A stretch of 64,000 nucleotides of DNA. It comes from Linepithema humile (taxonomy: Eukaryota; Arthropoda; Insecta; Hymenoptera; Formicidae). A program made the position numbers and the translations under genes. Under the pieces are notes generated by a model. That model did no database searches and was not told where the DNA came from. It was given only the letters and a program-made list of their open reading frames with translations. The stretch spans positions 496,001 to 560,000 of the forward strand of contig NC_090132.1 of assembly GCF_040581485.1 (NCBI RefSeq), written 5' to 3'. Below are positions 34,331-46,543 of the stretch, piece after piece (the stretch's first letter is position 1; each line of letters starts with the position of its first letter).

Positions 34331-37310
34331 AGAATCTGTTTCTATCATTACACATTTCTTATAAATATGGAGATTAAAAGCATTATACATACATTGTGTA
34401 TTTGTGCGGAGTGTATAATTGCTTACGAATTTGTTTAATTACCTTGCAAATCAAACAAAGACGTGTAAAGCACTAACGAGTTCTCTCGCCAACCAACTTA
34501 AATCGCCTCTTACTTACCATGCCGATATATTAACCGTTTTCTTGTCGAGAACGCGAAGAGGTTCGCGCGCGCGCGTTTCGAAATCCCTAAATCAGGATTA
34601 AGGACGAGCTATAGCTACCGGTAATCCTCTGCACGGCAAACTAATGTCTCGTTCGCGCGCGTCGTAGATTTTGCGTTCTGCCACAGTTGGGAATAATGCG
34701 TATTAACTCGTTTGCGCACAGGTCCTTCGTTACCGTGTAAACTACCGCTTCGTTTAGACTCGGTCCTTGCCATTATTTCGATAATCCATCTTAATTTAAC
34801 CTTGGATGAAGTCAAAACGAACTATTAATTCCTGTCGCTTTGCACGCATTTAATCCTCTCGATTACTTTTGCAACATTTTAAATTTTTGAGTAATTGAAT
34901 AAATTTTAAGTGCGCCATTTTCGATGTACAGTTTGCAAATTTTTAATAAATTTTTTCTTCTTATTTTACTTATTAAGCTTTCAAAATTCCAATGATAAGT
35001 AGATTTAAATATAAACATGTATACATAAAGGTGCATAAGATTGAAAATGGAAATACGAGAATTTTTTTATTCAACTTCAAAATATACGTTTATTCGAATG
35101 TTTTCCACAAAATTAATATGCTCTAACACATTACTACAATTTAGCGGCATATTTAATGAAGAGCCAGGCTTGCATCATTTTACACACGGGTGTAATAAAT
35201 ACGTTATCGTTCGAGTTTCCAAACTTCTATCGCGCAGGAGTTTGCTATCAATAAAAATTCCAGATGCTGTCAAAATTGTGTGCGGACGCGCACGATCTCT
35301 TTCTCTTCTAACGGGCGTCTCTAGGGACGCACTGATCTCGCTGATCCCCTTGTCTCGCTTCCCTCAAGCGCGCGAGACCAAGTATTTGGTATTCAGACGA
35401 TAGACTTCCATCGAAACTTGAGCGGCCGCGGGCCGAAACTTCGGGGAAAACGTCTTATTGGATCTACAGCTCCGTTAAGTCGTAGCGAGAAAGCCGCAGG
35501 AACAATATAAAAGGCCGCCCGACAGAAAAGAGGAGATAAAGCAGCGCGTGGAGCGCAAAATCGATCGAGGAGCACTTTCTTTGCTCGCATGTGCATGCTT
35601 TCGCGTGTGAACTGAAACGTGTGTGCGCACAAATGAGTGGTTTTGTGTTCCCCTTAGATAAGTAGAAGCTTCGTATTTTTTTCGACACGTTTCTCTAGTG
35701 AGTTTAAACTTTAATAATCATCCATCGTACTGTCTCATTGTCAGTACGATTTATGTTAACTCGTGTCGAAGATAAAGTGTGCTTTGCGATATATTATGGA
35801 TAGTATAAAAGAATTCAAAATGGCAAGAATTAACACACTATCAAAAATATTAAAATTTAAATATTAAATATTAATTTAGACTGCTACCATTATTTCTCAG
35901 TATTTTTTATCCAAATAGATATTTTCGAATCACTAAAGATCCCGAGATTGATTATCGATATTCCGATTTCATGCGATTTTTTCTTCAACTGCGATATGAA
36001 TTATTACATTTCACGTGATCATTGTATTCTATGAAGAAAAGTCTCTCAACATGACCTTCAGGGCGTGGTTTCTATAGCGGTCTCCCCGGCATTTAACCGG
36101 ATCCGACAAAAACGAGCGAGGAAATTCGTCCGTCGTCGAGACGCGTTGTGAGCGAGCGCGAGCAAGGTGAATTCCCGACGGGAACGCGATTCTCGTCACG
36201 ATCAAAAAAGACGGGACGCTCTAATGCCGGGGCGCAGCTCCGCGAAGAGAAGGTCCGCTTGGTATTCGAGACGCGAGTTTCGTCGGTATAGTCGGAGGGG
36301 TCGTGATTGAATCTACGCAAGGAGGAGACGACGGACCGTGTGCTGGCCACACGGTCAAAAGGGAACACTCCGGGAGCGGCATTTATATCCTACGGGATTC
36401 GACTCTCGTTCCCGCCATTCCCATTGCGTAAGCTACGACAGGAATAGTTTTATTATAGCGAGCGCGTTGACCATAATACGCGGTTGGAAACCTCACAGTA
36501 TCCGTTTCCATATTCTATCCGCACATATACCACGTTTCGAACCACGTTTCTTTCAAAGATATACGCACGTTTTTCCTATGATTTCCATGCCAATATTTTA
36601 TTACTTACCAAGTTGCCCCGAAGGAAAAATCTGTATATCTAATTTATTATAACAAAATTGTTGTAAAAATTTTAATGAATATTTTACAACAGTTTAAACG
36701 GATAGTCTATGATGAAAATTAAAATTAAATTTTAATGATGGAAATATTATTGTAAATTATTGGAAAAGTAATGCGATAATATTGATTCATAGAAGTGTTA
36801 GTGCACTTTTTATATATTACGGAGGACTGGATACTCCTGTGCGCAGGCAAACCGCAACGCAGTGAATCTGTCGAAGTGGTTTGCAGCAGGCGCTTCGACT
36901 ACAAGCTGAAGATGTTTTCTATTTCTTTAGGTCTTATGAGATTCATTTCATTTTTCTTTTCCTTGCTTCATAATATATCGTCTTGCGTATTCTTTATCCG
37001 ATTCGTTTTATTTTTTACAACTTTACAGCATCATTTATTATATAGGGTATATTAAAAATTACATAATTTTCTTGTAATTAGGTAGTTTTTCTTCTTTAAT
37101 CAATTTAAAGCCGATTCTGTTTGAATGATAACAAATTAAAATTGAAATAGGTTAAAAATGAATATAAAATAGGTTTTTTTACAAAGATAAGTAACAAAAT
37201 GTTGTCAGTGGACTTGGCTCCAAGAATTTTGACCTAAAACTTAAATATCACGATTCTGCGTGCATTAAATAAATTTAATTGAATTTATTTTTAACGAGCA
37301 TTATTTTTAT
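34331..37310. other. Non-coding stretch, putative intron
   Basis: AT-rich DNA with CpG-rich patches at 34540-34750, 35280-35600 and 36060-36440. If the exons at 37588-37785 and 33885-34007 belong together, this is their intron. A TATA-like word at 35506 is listed separately. No further exon could be supported. Confidence 0.35.
35506..35513 (+). promoter_or_regulatory. TATA-box-like TATAAAAG
   Basis: Perfect TATAAAAG followed by GC-rich sequence, a setting typical of insect TATA promoters. No clear initiator or downstream reading frame was found, so this is only a candidate. Confidence 0.2.
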
Positions 37311-37478
37311 TTAAAAAAAAAAGTAAAAAAATAAAAAAATTAAAAAATGGTTATGAGAACCAAGCGCAGGTGTCGAGGCGCAAAAGATATTACAATTGTG
37401 ATTTGTAATATCCTTTGCGTCCCAACGTCTGTGCTTGATCTCTCATAGTCTTTTTTCTGTTTTTTTTTTCTTTTGTTA
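37311..37478 (+). ncRNA. Long near-perfect hairpin; candidate microRNA/hpRNA precursor or foldback element
   Basis: Arms at 37353-37395 and 37403-37446 pair around a 7-base loop. The stem has about 40 paired positions, one small internal loop (ACC against GATC) and seven single differences. All seven are transitions: in plus-strand RNA four are G·U pairs and three are A·C mismatches. The last 10 pairs next to the loop (GATATTACAA) are perfect. Beyond the arms an A-rich 5' flank and a T-rich 3' flank extend the pairing to about 37311-37478. Size and shape fit a microRNA precursor or hairpin RNA. I do not recognise either arm as a known insect microRNA. The all-transition pattern would also fit a decaying MITE or inverted duplication. 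Plus strand is chosen only because of the four G·U pairs. Confidence 0.4.
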
Positions 37479-37587
37479 TTATAGAACCATACATCACACT
37501 ACCACTTTTATCGTATCACAAATTTTGTGACAGTCTGTTTGCTGTAGTAAAATAGGAAAGCTTTCGAAGCGCAATATAAACTCTCAC

Positions 37588-37785
37588 TTTAAAAGTTCCC
37601 CAGGTCTCTTTGCGAACTGACGTATGGGTCATATCGCTGCGTAATATAGTACTACACTTCTGGCAAGCAAAGTCTGTCGCCCAGTCCTTTTTCCGTAAGA
37701 AACCGTCAAGTTTGAAATACGTTCCACCTTCTGAGATCGTTTTGGGATCGTTCGGCCGCCCTCTAACCTCCCAGCTCACTATCAT
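37588..37785 (-). CDS. Candidate exon upstream of the 33885-34007 terminal exon
   Basis: The minus-strand frame from ATG 37785 to a GTGAGA donor after base 37588 gives 66 codons ending in phase 0, which matches the phase-0 start of the terminal exon at 34007. The peptide is protein-like, with a CQKC pair and segments such as GGTYFKLDGFLRKKDWATDF. Position 1 of codons is about 65% purine. No good acceptor with AG lies between the upstream in-frame TGA (near 37833) and the ATG. The exon is therefore either an initial coding exon (A at -3 of the ATG), giving a 106-residue two-exon protein, or it starts at an ATAG acceptor at 37781. The antisense frame is also open over 116 codons. I do not recognise the protein. 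Confidence 0.3.
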
Positions 37786-40242
37786 ATTGAATATGGAATC
37801 CCATAAGTCGGGCGATAATGCAATATGCCGACGTCAGGTCGCAGGGTTACACAGCACCGACACGACGCGAGTTTGCACGAGAACTCTATTAAATCTGGCT
37901 TTACTGCCATTTTTCCTATCCGCGTCCAACGAAATCCACAGTATATGGGACCGGCATTGATGTTACATATTTTTTTCCCTTTTCTCGATATTCATCTTGT
38001 ATCTGCTGATATTTCATGAATTCGTACAATATCATCATCTCGAGATGATTATTTCAATATTTACTTAATTTTGTGCAGTATTTATAAACTTCTTCGTAGC
38101 ATTCTCGCACAACTTTCTCAAACATCTCAATAAGTTTCTGATAATATACGACATTTATAGCCTTTTTTTTCATATAACATCTTTATTATACAATATTTAT
38201 TTACTAGCCTCTTTATAATGCACGTGTAACGCGATGGTGTTGCTAACAGCATTGCTGAATGAAGTACCTTACTTTCAATGATCCCTTTCATCCGTTAATG
38301 CGTTCTACCACTTCCATCGGTGTTGCGTATTCAATCCGGCGTAAATAACGACGGTTCTCTACCTTCTCTCTCCCTCTCTCTTCTGTCCTTCCAATCGATC
38401 GATCGAAACGCTCGTAATACTTTGCTGCTCGTATTTTACGCGCGTCGTAAGCAGCTGCCTTTCAATGCCCCGAAGGGAGACGAGATGTCCAACAGCAGGG
38501 AAGGACCGAGAATACGGTCGAAATGAACGAACGAGTCGGTCCTGTCGTTGAATGCGTAAAAGGCAGCGCTCAAGAAATCACCGCACCATTGTTTAACACC
38601 AGCGACATTCGCAGAATTTTATGTCGGTTTTTTCTTATCCGCTTTTGTCAAGAAAAACGGGGCAGGAAAGCCAATTTATTTCTGATACAGTCTGCGATTG
38701 ATCGTAAAGCTCTTTCCTCCTAATAAATCGATGATGTGTATCGATATCATGCGACGTTTTAATTAAACGAGAACATCTCGTAGGCGGAAGATGAACGCGC
38801 GGCGTAAGAAAACAAATCGATGGAGTCTTATTAGGCGTATATTGAAGCTACGTCAGCGTTTGGCTTCGGCTTTCATCTCCCCTTCTTCATTTTCTCCCGC
38901 GGTTATTCGATTCCGCACCTCGTTTAACTTGTATCCCGAGAAATTCGGCCATAATTACTGTTTGCACGTTAAACAGAGGCGGCGTGCTCATTTAGCAGAT
39001 TCGAGAACTAACAACGCGAGAAATATGTCAGTGTGATCTGTCGTGACAACATTTACCAAAATGACTAATTTTTATTTATCGTGAATGATATTGTCTCACT
39101 AAATCGTGTTTCGCACGATTCGAGGATCTTGGTTGAAGTGTGAGATTCTCGAAACATCCTGTACGCTCGTAAAAGCGCTTAGAAACCTGTTAAATTTTAT
39201 TACATCTCGCAACTCTTCTTCATGGGAAGATACTCTATTGAAATAAAACGCTGTGTCTCCCTCGAGCGACAACAAAGTCATGTAATTGCTACTAATACGC
39301 TTCGCGTAAAAGAGAGGGAACATATGGTTTCCGATAGTATACCTTGAGGCTACGAGATTTCATCTCGTTCAATCGTGAATCGCAGAACACACGACGTGCA
39401 CATGCAAGACTTATCATACTTAGATATCGGCAATAACGGTGGTTCGCGCTGTGAATTTTCAGAAATACCTTTTCTATCCACAAAAGCACTTTTGCGCCTG
39501 CCGAATTTTATTATATCCTAAATTCTATTTAATTACATACACAAGCACGTTATGAATTTTGTTTAACGGGCGAATTTCCCATTAAAACGAGAGCCTGTCT
39601 CTGCAAATAACGATAAACTCGTGTAATTGCGCTTTCTCCGCAGAAGACAAGCGTATGATTCACCGTAGTACACCCGCAAGCTATAGATTCCATCTCGCTA
39701 AATCATGGATTCCGGAATGCACAGCCAGCCACGCGACGAAGTAGCCTCCTTTGTAACTCGAATGATGACATTAGTAATATACGGTGGCTTACGCGAGAGA
39801 GCCGATGATCGCCGGCAACGGTTTTCGGTCGGCGAATAATGTTGCTCATTGCGGAGGTAAGCTCCCTAATTCGTCGTCGGGCCGGCTTATCTTCGGTCAG
39901 GGTCTCGCTCCCGCAGTAGTTGGCGATAACGTTTCGACTGAAAATCCCGCGCCTAACGCGTTGCGTCGCATCGGTGTCGCGCTGCCGCGGGCGGAACGCT
40001 CCGCAGCCTGATTTAAGGGCTCGCCATTCCCCTGTTCCTCTCTACGGGCGCGCGTTACGCAGCCTGCCGCAGGGGTGGAAAAGCGTCCCGACGTGGGCGT
40101 ATGCCACCGGTAGATAGTTGGTCGCGATAAGCTAAATGCTCGAGCCCCTATATTACGGCCCTCGCGACCGGGCCCTCGGGCTGTAAACCGAACCACGCCA
40201 CTTCTCTCGCTCGTCTTCTCTCTTCCTCCCCCTCCCCCCACC

Positions 40243-40268
40243 CCTCTCTCTCTCTCTCTCTCTCTCTC
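40243..40268. repeat. (CT)n microsatellite
   Basis: About 12 CT units following a C-rich stretch. Simple repeat. Confidence 0.9.
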
Positions 40269-40863
40269 GTTTCCCGTATAGTTGCGGCGAGACAGATCAT
40301 TCAGGCTTCGGAGAGGCCGATGCACACACCGGCTTTACGTTTTACGCGCTACTTTCGCGAGATTGCTCTCGCTGATCCGCGATAGCGAGCATTTGCCGCA
40401 AAACGTTTAGTCGCACTTGGATTTGATAGCAAACAGCAGTGCTGAAATTCGACAAAAAACGTTCAAAGAATACGATGCTTGTTTGAGAAAAACATTAGTC
40501 AATGCAGAGCAATGAAATTGTTCATTATAATCAAACTAAATTCTGGAAGAAAACTATATTTTTACTGTAATTTCAAAGATTATTTTTAATTGATTAAAAT
40601 TTTTTATGTGAATTACAATTGATGAATATTTTTTTATTTGAATATTTGAGTATTATTGTTCTGTCTGGCGTATAGTAATAATATAAAATGTTACAAATTT
40701 AATGCACTTTTATGTTTTTTTTAATGGATTTATCTCCCGGACAAATGTGATATTGAAACTTTACGAGAGATATTAAGCATCAAAGGGTTGGAGTTTTATG
40801 TGTTATTGAAAGGCATATTCAAATTTAACGAGACACGAACGGCTTTTGTTTGATTTTCGTATT

Positions 40864-40899
40864 GAGAGAGAGAGAGGGGGAGAGGGGGGGAGAGAGAGA
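40864..40899. repeat. (GA)n/G-rich simple repeat
   Basis: GA units interrupted by two G-runs. Purine-only tract of about 36 bases. GA tracts can bind GAGA-type factors in insects, but nothing here shows that this one does. Confidence 0.85.
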
Positions 40900-41600
40900 T
40901 GGACCGAAAGAGCTTACCGTGATTCGAACGAAAGCTCTTGAATTTATAGCGCTATGACGTATATCCCGTGTAAAGTGGGAACGCACGGCCTTGGCTCAAT
41001 TTCCGCTCTGGCTGCGCCCTAAATTTCAGATAACGCCGCAACTTGTCCCTCGCATATCCTGTTTGCGGAGCGAATCCGCACGCGATTTCGAGGACCTCGC
41101 ATCGCTCCCCGAGGAAAAAGCTTTCCTTCCGGGGATATGGCGAGACTGGGGTACTCTTAAATTTAATTGTTTAACCGAATCAGCGTCCCCCCCAATTCAC
41201 CTTATTTTCTTGTCCTATCGAGGAGCATTCACACGATAAAATTTAAAGCGTTTTAACCGAACCGTCATCTCTTACTTCCTTCAGGCCTTTCGATGAAATT
41301 CTATTTAGGGAACTTATCAAGTTTGGGAAGCATTGTGGTTTAATGGATAAAAGATCAAATCTCTCTACATCGTTCAACCAATGTAATTAGATTTCTTTAA
41401 TCCTTAAATGCAATTTTTGTATCACATAAGTATGTATAAATATTACAATTGAAGCAAAGGCAAAATTTTAAGAATATTATTTTAATTTGAATATTTAAAA
41501 AGCATGTCGCTAATTAATTTGTTCTGAAAATTTAGCAAGTATTATAAGTTTATAATAATTGTATGAAAAACATGTTAGTATATCTATGTTACTATATCTT

Positions 41601-41705
41601 GTGAGCTGTAACACACGCCTTGTGAAAGGCAACCGTTGTAACGTTAAGCCTTGCCGGTTGCCTAATCAGCGGCTTTAGAATCGTTACAGTATCACTTGTC
41701 AGTTG
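41601..41705. other. Irregular two-stem foldback
   Basis: Outer arms GTGAGCTGTAAC (41601-41612) and GTTACAGTATCAC (41693-41705) pair with one bulge, and inner arms AGGCAACCG (41627-41635) and CGGTTGCCT (41655-41663) pair perfectly around a 19-base loop. The segment between the stems is unequal (14 against 29 bases), which is unlike a standard microRNA precursor. Function unknown. Confidence 0.3.
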
Positions 41706-44045
41706 AGATTGAATAAGAACATGATAATCATTAATTTACAGTTGTGCGACAGGATTAGTATTAACGCACATTAACGTGATTAGATAACAAAAAGTCCAGT
41801 TATAATTAGTACATTTAACTTTAACTTTAGCTGTGCAATTATCATCGCAATGTTTCTTCTTGTTCATTACGCTTTAAATAAAATGATTAAGATTTAATAA
41901 TTAATAGAATTTAATAAAATTAAGAATGAATAATTAATGGAATTAAAATGATCTTCTTAAGATATTGCGATACTGTCTTCTTCCTTGCCGACATTCTCGA
42001 TCATAGATTAGTACTTTATTTAATTTAATATCTATTTATAATAATATTAATGCAATTGAAAGTAAGAACGAGTTCTCAAGAAATGGTCAGACATTACTTT
42101 TAATGTGCAATCAGAAGCATTTGATTATATGCGATATCAACACATGTGTATCTACTAGATTATCGCATCCATGAATGACGAATGACTCGCAATGATAGTA
42201 ATTTGGCTCGTCTTGATCGATGTGAATACAGATTTGTGCAGACGATTTACTTATTTCTTTATCACGCGCAATTGTCGAGTCACGTCTGTTTGAAAAAAAA
42301 ATGCAATAAAGTTTAGCGGGCATAATATAAATCTACATAAGTGAACAGCTGCAATACTTGTAACATCACTGAGCACGTTTTCAAATCGTTTCATCAATTT
42401 TTTCACGGTATTGCAACAGTTGTAGAACAATTTTCGAAAGAATGATATTTATGTGTCCGATATGATCCTACGATATTTATGAGCCTGTCACTTATAATGC
42501 AATATCTATAATCTATATTAATTTCGCTCTATAATTTAATGCGACATTACGCAAGGATATTATGTCGTCACATAAGTGACTAGTGAAAGGAGCGGAGGGG
42601 TTAAACATCCCGACTGCCCTGTAATTACGTAACATTTACCAAATTATTCTCGTGCGCGATACGCGCGGTAGATCTATGCTCGTGAGTGCTGGATATAATT
42701 ATATATATTGAAATTTAATTGCGACGTGGGTACAGCTAAATGGCTCTCAGGACTCGGGGAAGCTTTTAAGAAGTGCTCCGCTCGGGGGCAATTAATATAC
42801 CGGCCGGCCGGCGATTATGATTCCGTCGCAATGTCAGACGCGCGGCTACGTCAGAAATTCCGAGGGCTCTCCGGGCGACTCGGCGCTAGTTGAATGCATA
42901 AGATGCGGGCACTAATTGCATCGCTAACCGTAGAATGCTAATACGGATGCTTCTCGGGCTTCGCATGTCGCTTACGAGTGAACGCAATTCAAAATTACGG
43001 ACGACAATATTTTACGAAATGTGACCCTTGCGGTGGTTTAATATACACCGCTCGACCAATAATTACGAATCCGCCGACTTTGCGCAACGCGAAAAAATCC
43101 CCGAGTATCCATCGACAACTGCAGTTCGTTCGCGTGACGCTTCCTCGCTCGGAGCTCTTCCGGTAAAATACGACGGAATGAAATTATTTCCATTCGAGCA
43201 TCCAGGACTATTATAAGTGTGCAGGGACACGATCGAGCTTATTAGCGTGGTTGAAAGATGGTGGCAACTCCACTCGCTTATCGCGAGCAATCCGTTAATT
43301 CTTTATCGCGTTGTATCGTATGCAGTATATGGTATGAACGAAATTTTTTTCTTATCGTGTTCCGCGCGTACTTTATGTTAATTGCACTGGTGTTCTCTAA
43401 CAAGTATGACCATTTAATCCTGTACGGTATAATTGCGAGTATTTACGTTATAGTATCGCAAGATTTAAGATTCCAAGTCCTCTGGAAGTAGCACTTTCGT
43501 ACATTTGGTACACTTGAGTGCATTTTAATGAAACATTTAAATTAATAAAAAATTTTACGTATATTGAATTCTTAATATTGAATGATTTATTCATATCTGA
43601 ATGTGTTTAATATATTCGCAATCATTTAATACATTTACACCATTTAATATATTCATCATTTAGTATACTTACACTATCTTCTGAAAAACATAAATTTATT
43701 ATTCTTTGGGAATAAACTTTGCATATCTTGGCATTTGCAGCAATTCTGTCATTCATTTCACGATTTCTCTATTATTTGTATTTATATTTTATGGCGTTTT
43801 TAATGTAACGAATGGAATGTTAATTCTCGATTGCTGGGAGAAACTCGGATTGCAAGAATCCAAGAGGAAAGATTATTCATCTGTCGAATTCTCTCTTGAA
43901 GTCCAAAGTTCATTACATGGAACCGGAGATTCGGCTGATGACGGGTGCTGAAAACCTGACGTTGTTTGCGAAGTCGAAGTTGTCCGAATGTGCGGACGCG
44001 GCATTTAAGGAAGGCATTCCGACAGGTACCCGACTCGAGTACCTG

Positions 44046-44092
44046 GGAGAGAAAGAGAGAGAGAAAGAGAGAGGGAGAGGGAGAGAGAGAGG
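44046..44092. repeat. (GA)n purine-only simple repeat
   Basis: Imperfect GA tract with AAA and GGG interruptions, about 47 bases. Confidence 0.9.
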
Positions 44093-44928
44093 CAGGTTAC
44101 TAACAGCGGGATTCTTCGTTAAACACTCACGAAGGGCTTTAAACGCGTGAAACGCCTCTGTATTCTCGGTCCCTTTCGGCCGCCCTTTCGAGCCCTGAGA
44201 GCTATTTATATCGAGTCGATTGCGCGTACTGCACACCTCGGAGGGTGCCGCGCGCGATTTCCCCCCAGTCGATGTATGCAAACAAGGCGCTTGTTTCTAA
44301 ATTGGGTTGCAAGTCGGCCCATCGTTAATTAATATATCTCGCGGTACGACCGAATTAAGCGCGGCGCGAAACGGGTGGTGCTGCACCTTCGCTACGGACA
44401 TCCGCATGACATGAGGGAGCTTCCGGGAGCTCTACGCTCTCGTTGAAACGACCGTCCTGGGAGTCGTATCAATCATAAATGGGCCGTCAGTGGAACGGCA
44501 GTTACGAAACCGTGGATTTTCATCCGGCCGACGTGACGGGATTGCGAAGACCGGCCATCGAGATCGCCGCGCGTTTGATTGTATGTCGAATTCTCGCTTA
44601 TACATTATTGACCAAAAAAAAAAATAGCTCATGCCTCACAAATATAATAAATTATGATGTTATTTTGTAACAAATAGGAAAATGTTGACGCAAATAATGT
44701 TTGAGAACCAATCGAAATAATCATACTGCTCGCTGAGTCATAACGATTCAAAACATGAATCGACTCCGAATTGCCTTGAATTTATTAAATCACGGACTTT
44801 TCGGCTCCGAGCGTGAGTGGCTTGCAAAGATGGTCCGACTTTTAAAAGGCTTGTTGTGATGTTCTGACAACTCAATTTGTTGTCTGTACGAATGTAATGT
44901 ATACGTACATGAAATAACAAAACTTTAA

Positions 44929-45282
44929 CTCAATGCTATTGAAATCTTGTGCTTTTTCACGTGCAATTTTTACAAGAAGCACATTAATCTCTCACATTAT
45001 TTCTTGTGCTATCGAGATGATTGCGTTCAATCAAGAATTTATTCCTTTCTCATAACGACTATAAAATATATTGTAAGCAATTATTATTTATTTGCAACTT
45101 CCGATATTCGCGATATCTTTAATGATCTCGAAAAATACACATTACTTTGGAAAAATCTACGCAAAGTTATCGTAAATTACTACACGAAGTATTCATCGAT
45201 ATCGGATTGCGAATGGGCAAGAGGATGCGCACGCCATTTCCTTATGAGATCGAAAGACATTTCGCGGAGTAGAGAATGTTAA
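44929..45282 (+). other. Stop-free AT-rich frame of 118 codons
   Basis: Between an in-frame TAA at about 44926 and the TAA at 45280-45282 there is no stop over 117 codons although the DNA is AT-rich, where stops should be frequent. No in-frame ATG lies near the beginning, so if real it is an exon or a fragment. The peptide is rich in Tyr, Ile, Phe and Cys, with a polar stretch DIRDIFNDLEKYTLLWKN in the middle. I do not recognise it. It could be a remnant of a receptor-like or transposon gene, or chance. Confidence 0.2.
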
Positions 45283-45756
45283 ATCCGACTGGCGATGCCT
45301 TCAGATTCCGGAATATTCAGAGTCTCTTCGATTTGCTCACTTCGGCGGGATGTCGTAAACACGATATTATTGCCGCTTCTGGCTATGAAGCGCACCTCGA
45401 CAAAAACGCCATAATTTTATAACGCGCGCGCACCTGTTAAAAATTATGTCGCATTTGTGGTGTACCGTTACGATTGATCGTCGCATCGGCAGATCACACG
45501 TGCTCCTTTTATATGTGATAATAATTGTAAGCGCGGAGCCAATAACTGTAATTAGCCCGTAATGCGGTTCCGATTAAGAAACAGCGCTCGACGATAAGAT
45601 GGGTACATACTCGGTCTCGATCGAGAGCACCTTGCCCAAGTGAGAGTTAAACGGCCGTTTCCGCTTTTCGATTAAATCGCTATTAAGTTAATCCTACGCG
45701 CGACTTTGATTAGTATGTACCGACCCGGGTGAGAAGACTTCGTCACGCGTATCCTT

Positions 45757-45786
45757 GATCATACTTGATCGTACTTGATGATGCTG
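45757..45786. repeat. Tandem decamer, three units
   Basis: Three consecutive 10-base units of CTTGATCATA type, the third diverged (CTTGATGATG). Confidence 0.6.
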
Positions 45787-46499
45787 CTTGAAATGTAGCG
45801 AGACGCGAGACATTTTTGCGCATCTCCTCGACTAACTGACGAGATGCGATTACATATGATTGAAGCGTAGGATAATATATATTTATTAACGTATTAACGA
45901 TAGATAATGTATATTTACCAGTTATAAAATAAGGAACATTATTGTTATAGGCAATATCGTATGTCAGTGTTTCAACAATATTAATTTTTTTAAATATGAA
46001 CACGCATTATATACGTTCTACGAATTTTGTTGAATGTATAATTTATATTTGCTTTGAAATGTTCTTTGGATACATTGCCGGCAAAAATTCTAGCAAACAC
46101 GAAAGTAAAATATTGCGATGAAAAAAATGTTTGCGATAAAAAATTCCATATTCTTAATGGAAATTCTGGATTGCGCTGCGAAGCGCGTTAAACGTGACAT
46201 TTATACAGTCGTAATCAGAAAGCGAATAAAAAATGCAATCCGACGTTAACGTGAAGCCATGGGCGGGAAGATGACCGCTGTAAAAGATAACAAACCGTAT
46301 ATACACGAGGATGTGACGAAGAAGCGCGTTTCCCGTGTTTTGAAATTCCATTACCGGGGCGAGATGAGGTCAGTGCACGAGAGCGATTCATTAAGCGTGA
46401 TATTTTCTCCTGCATTTCTACCTGCGTTAACGCGCCCGCCCGTCGGGGAATGCCTACGTTGGACCCCGCGGGCTTTTGCCGCCGCCACCGAATTGCCTG

Positions 46500-46501
<2 letters not shown>

Positions 46502-46541
<40 letters not shown>
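46502..46541. repeat. (CT)n microsatellite
   Basis: An interrupted start, then about 15 pure CT units. Ser/Leu or Arg/Glu frames across it are artefacts. Confidence 0.95.

Positions 46542-46543
<2 letters not shown>

Larger units (their letters stand above)
37786..44928. other. Long non-coding stretch
   Basis: AT-rich DNA with CpG-rich patches at 38770-39000, 39700-40450, 42740-43250 and 43990-44600. It contains the microsatellites listed separately, a 16-bp perfect palindrome ATCATCTCGAGATGAT near 38034, and an irregular foldback at 41601-41705. Open frames in the GC-rich patches have no splice or composition support. Confidence 0.4.

Noticed and set aside
34518..34586. 69-base minus-strand segment with good acceptor and strong GTAAGT donor
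   Set aside because: The frame that would join the 33885-34007 exon in phase contains a stop. The two open frames would shift the terminal exon out of its coding frame. Likely a chance splice-site pair.
41330..41384. tRNA-like segment with a TGGTTTAATGGATAA word and complementary ends GCATTG/CAATGT
   Set aside because: Only about 55 bases long, with no proper anticodon and T arms. At most a very degenerate tRNA remnant.
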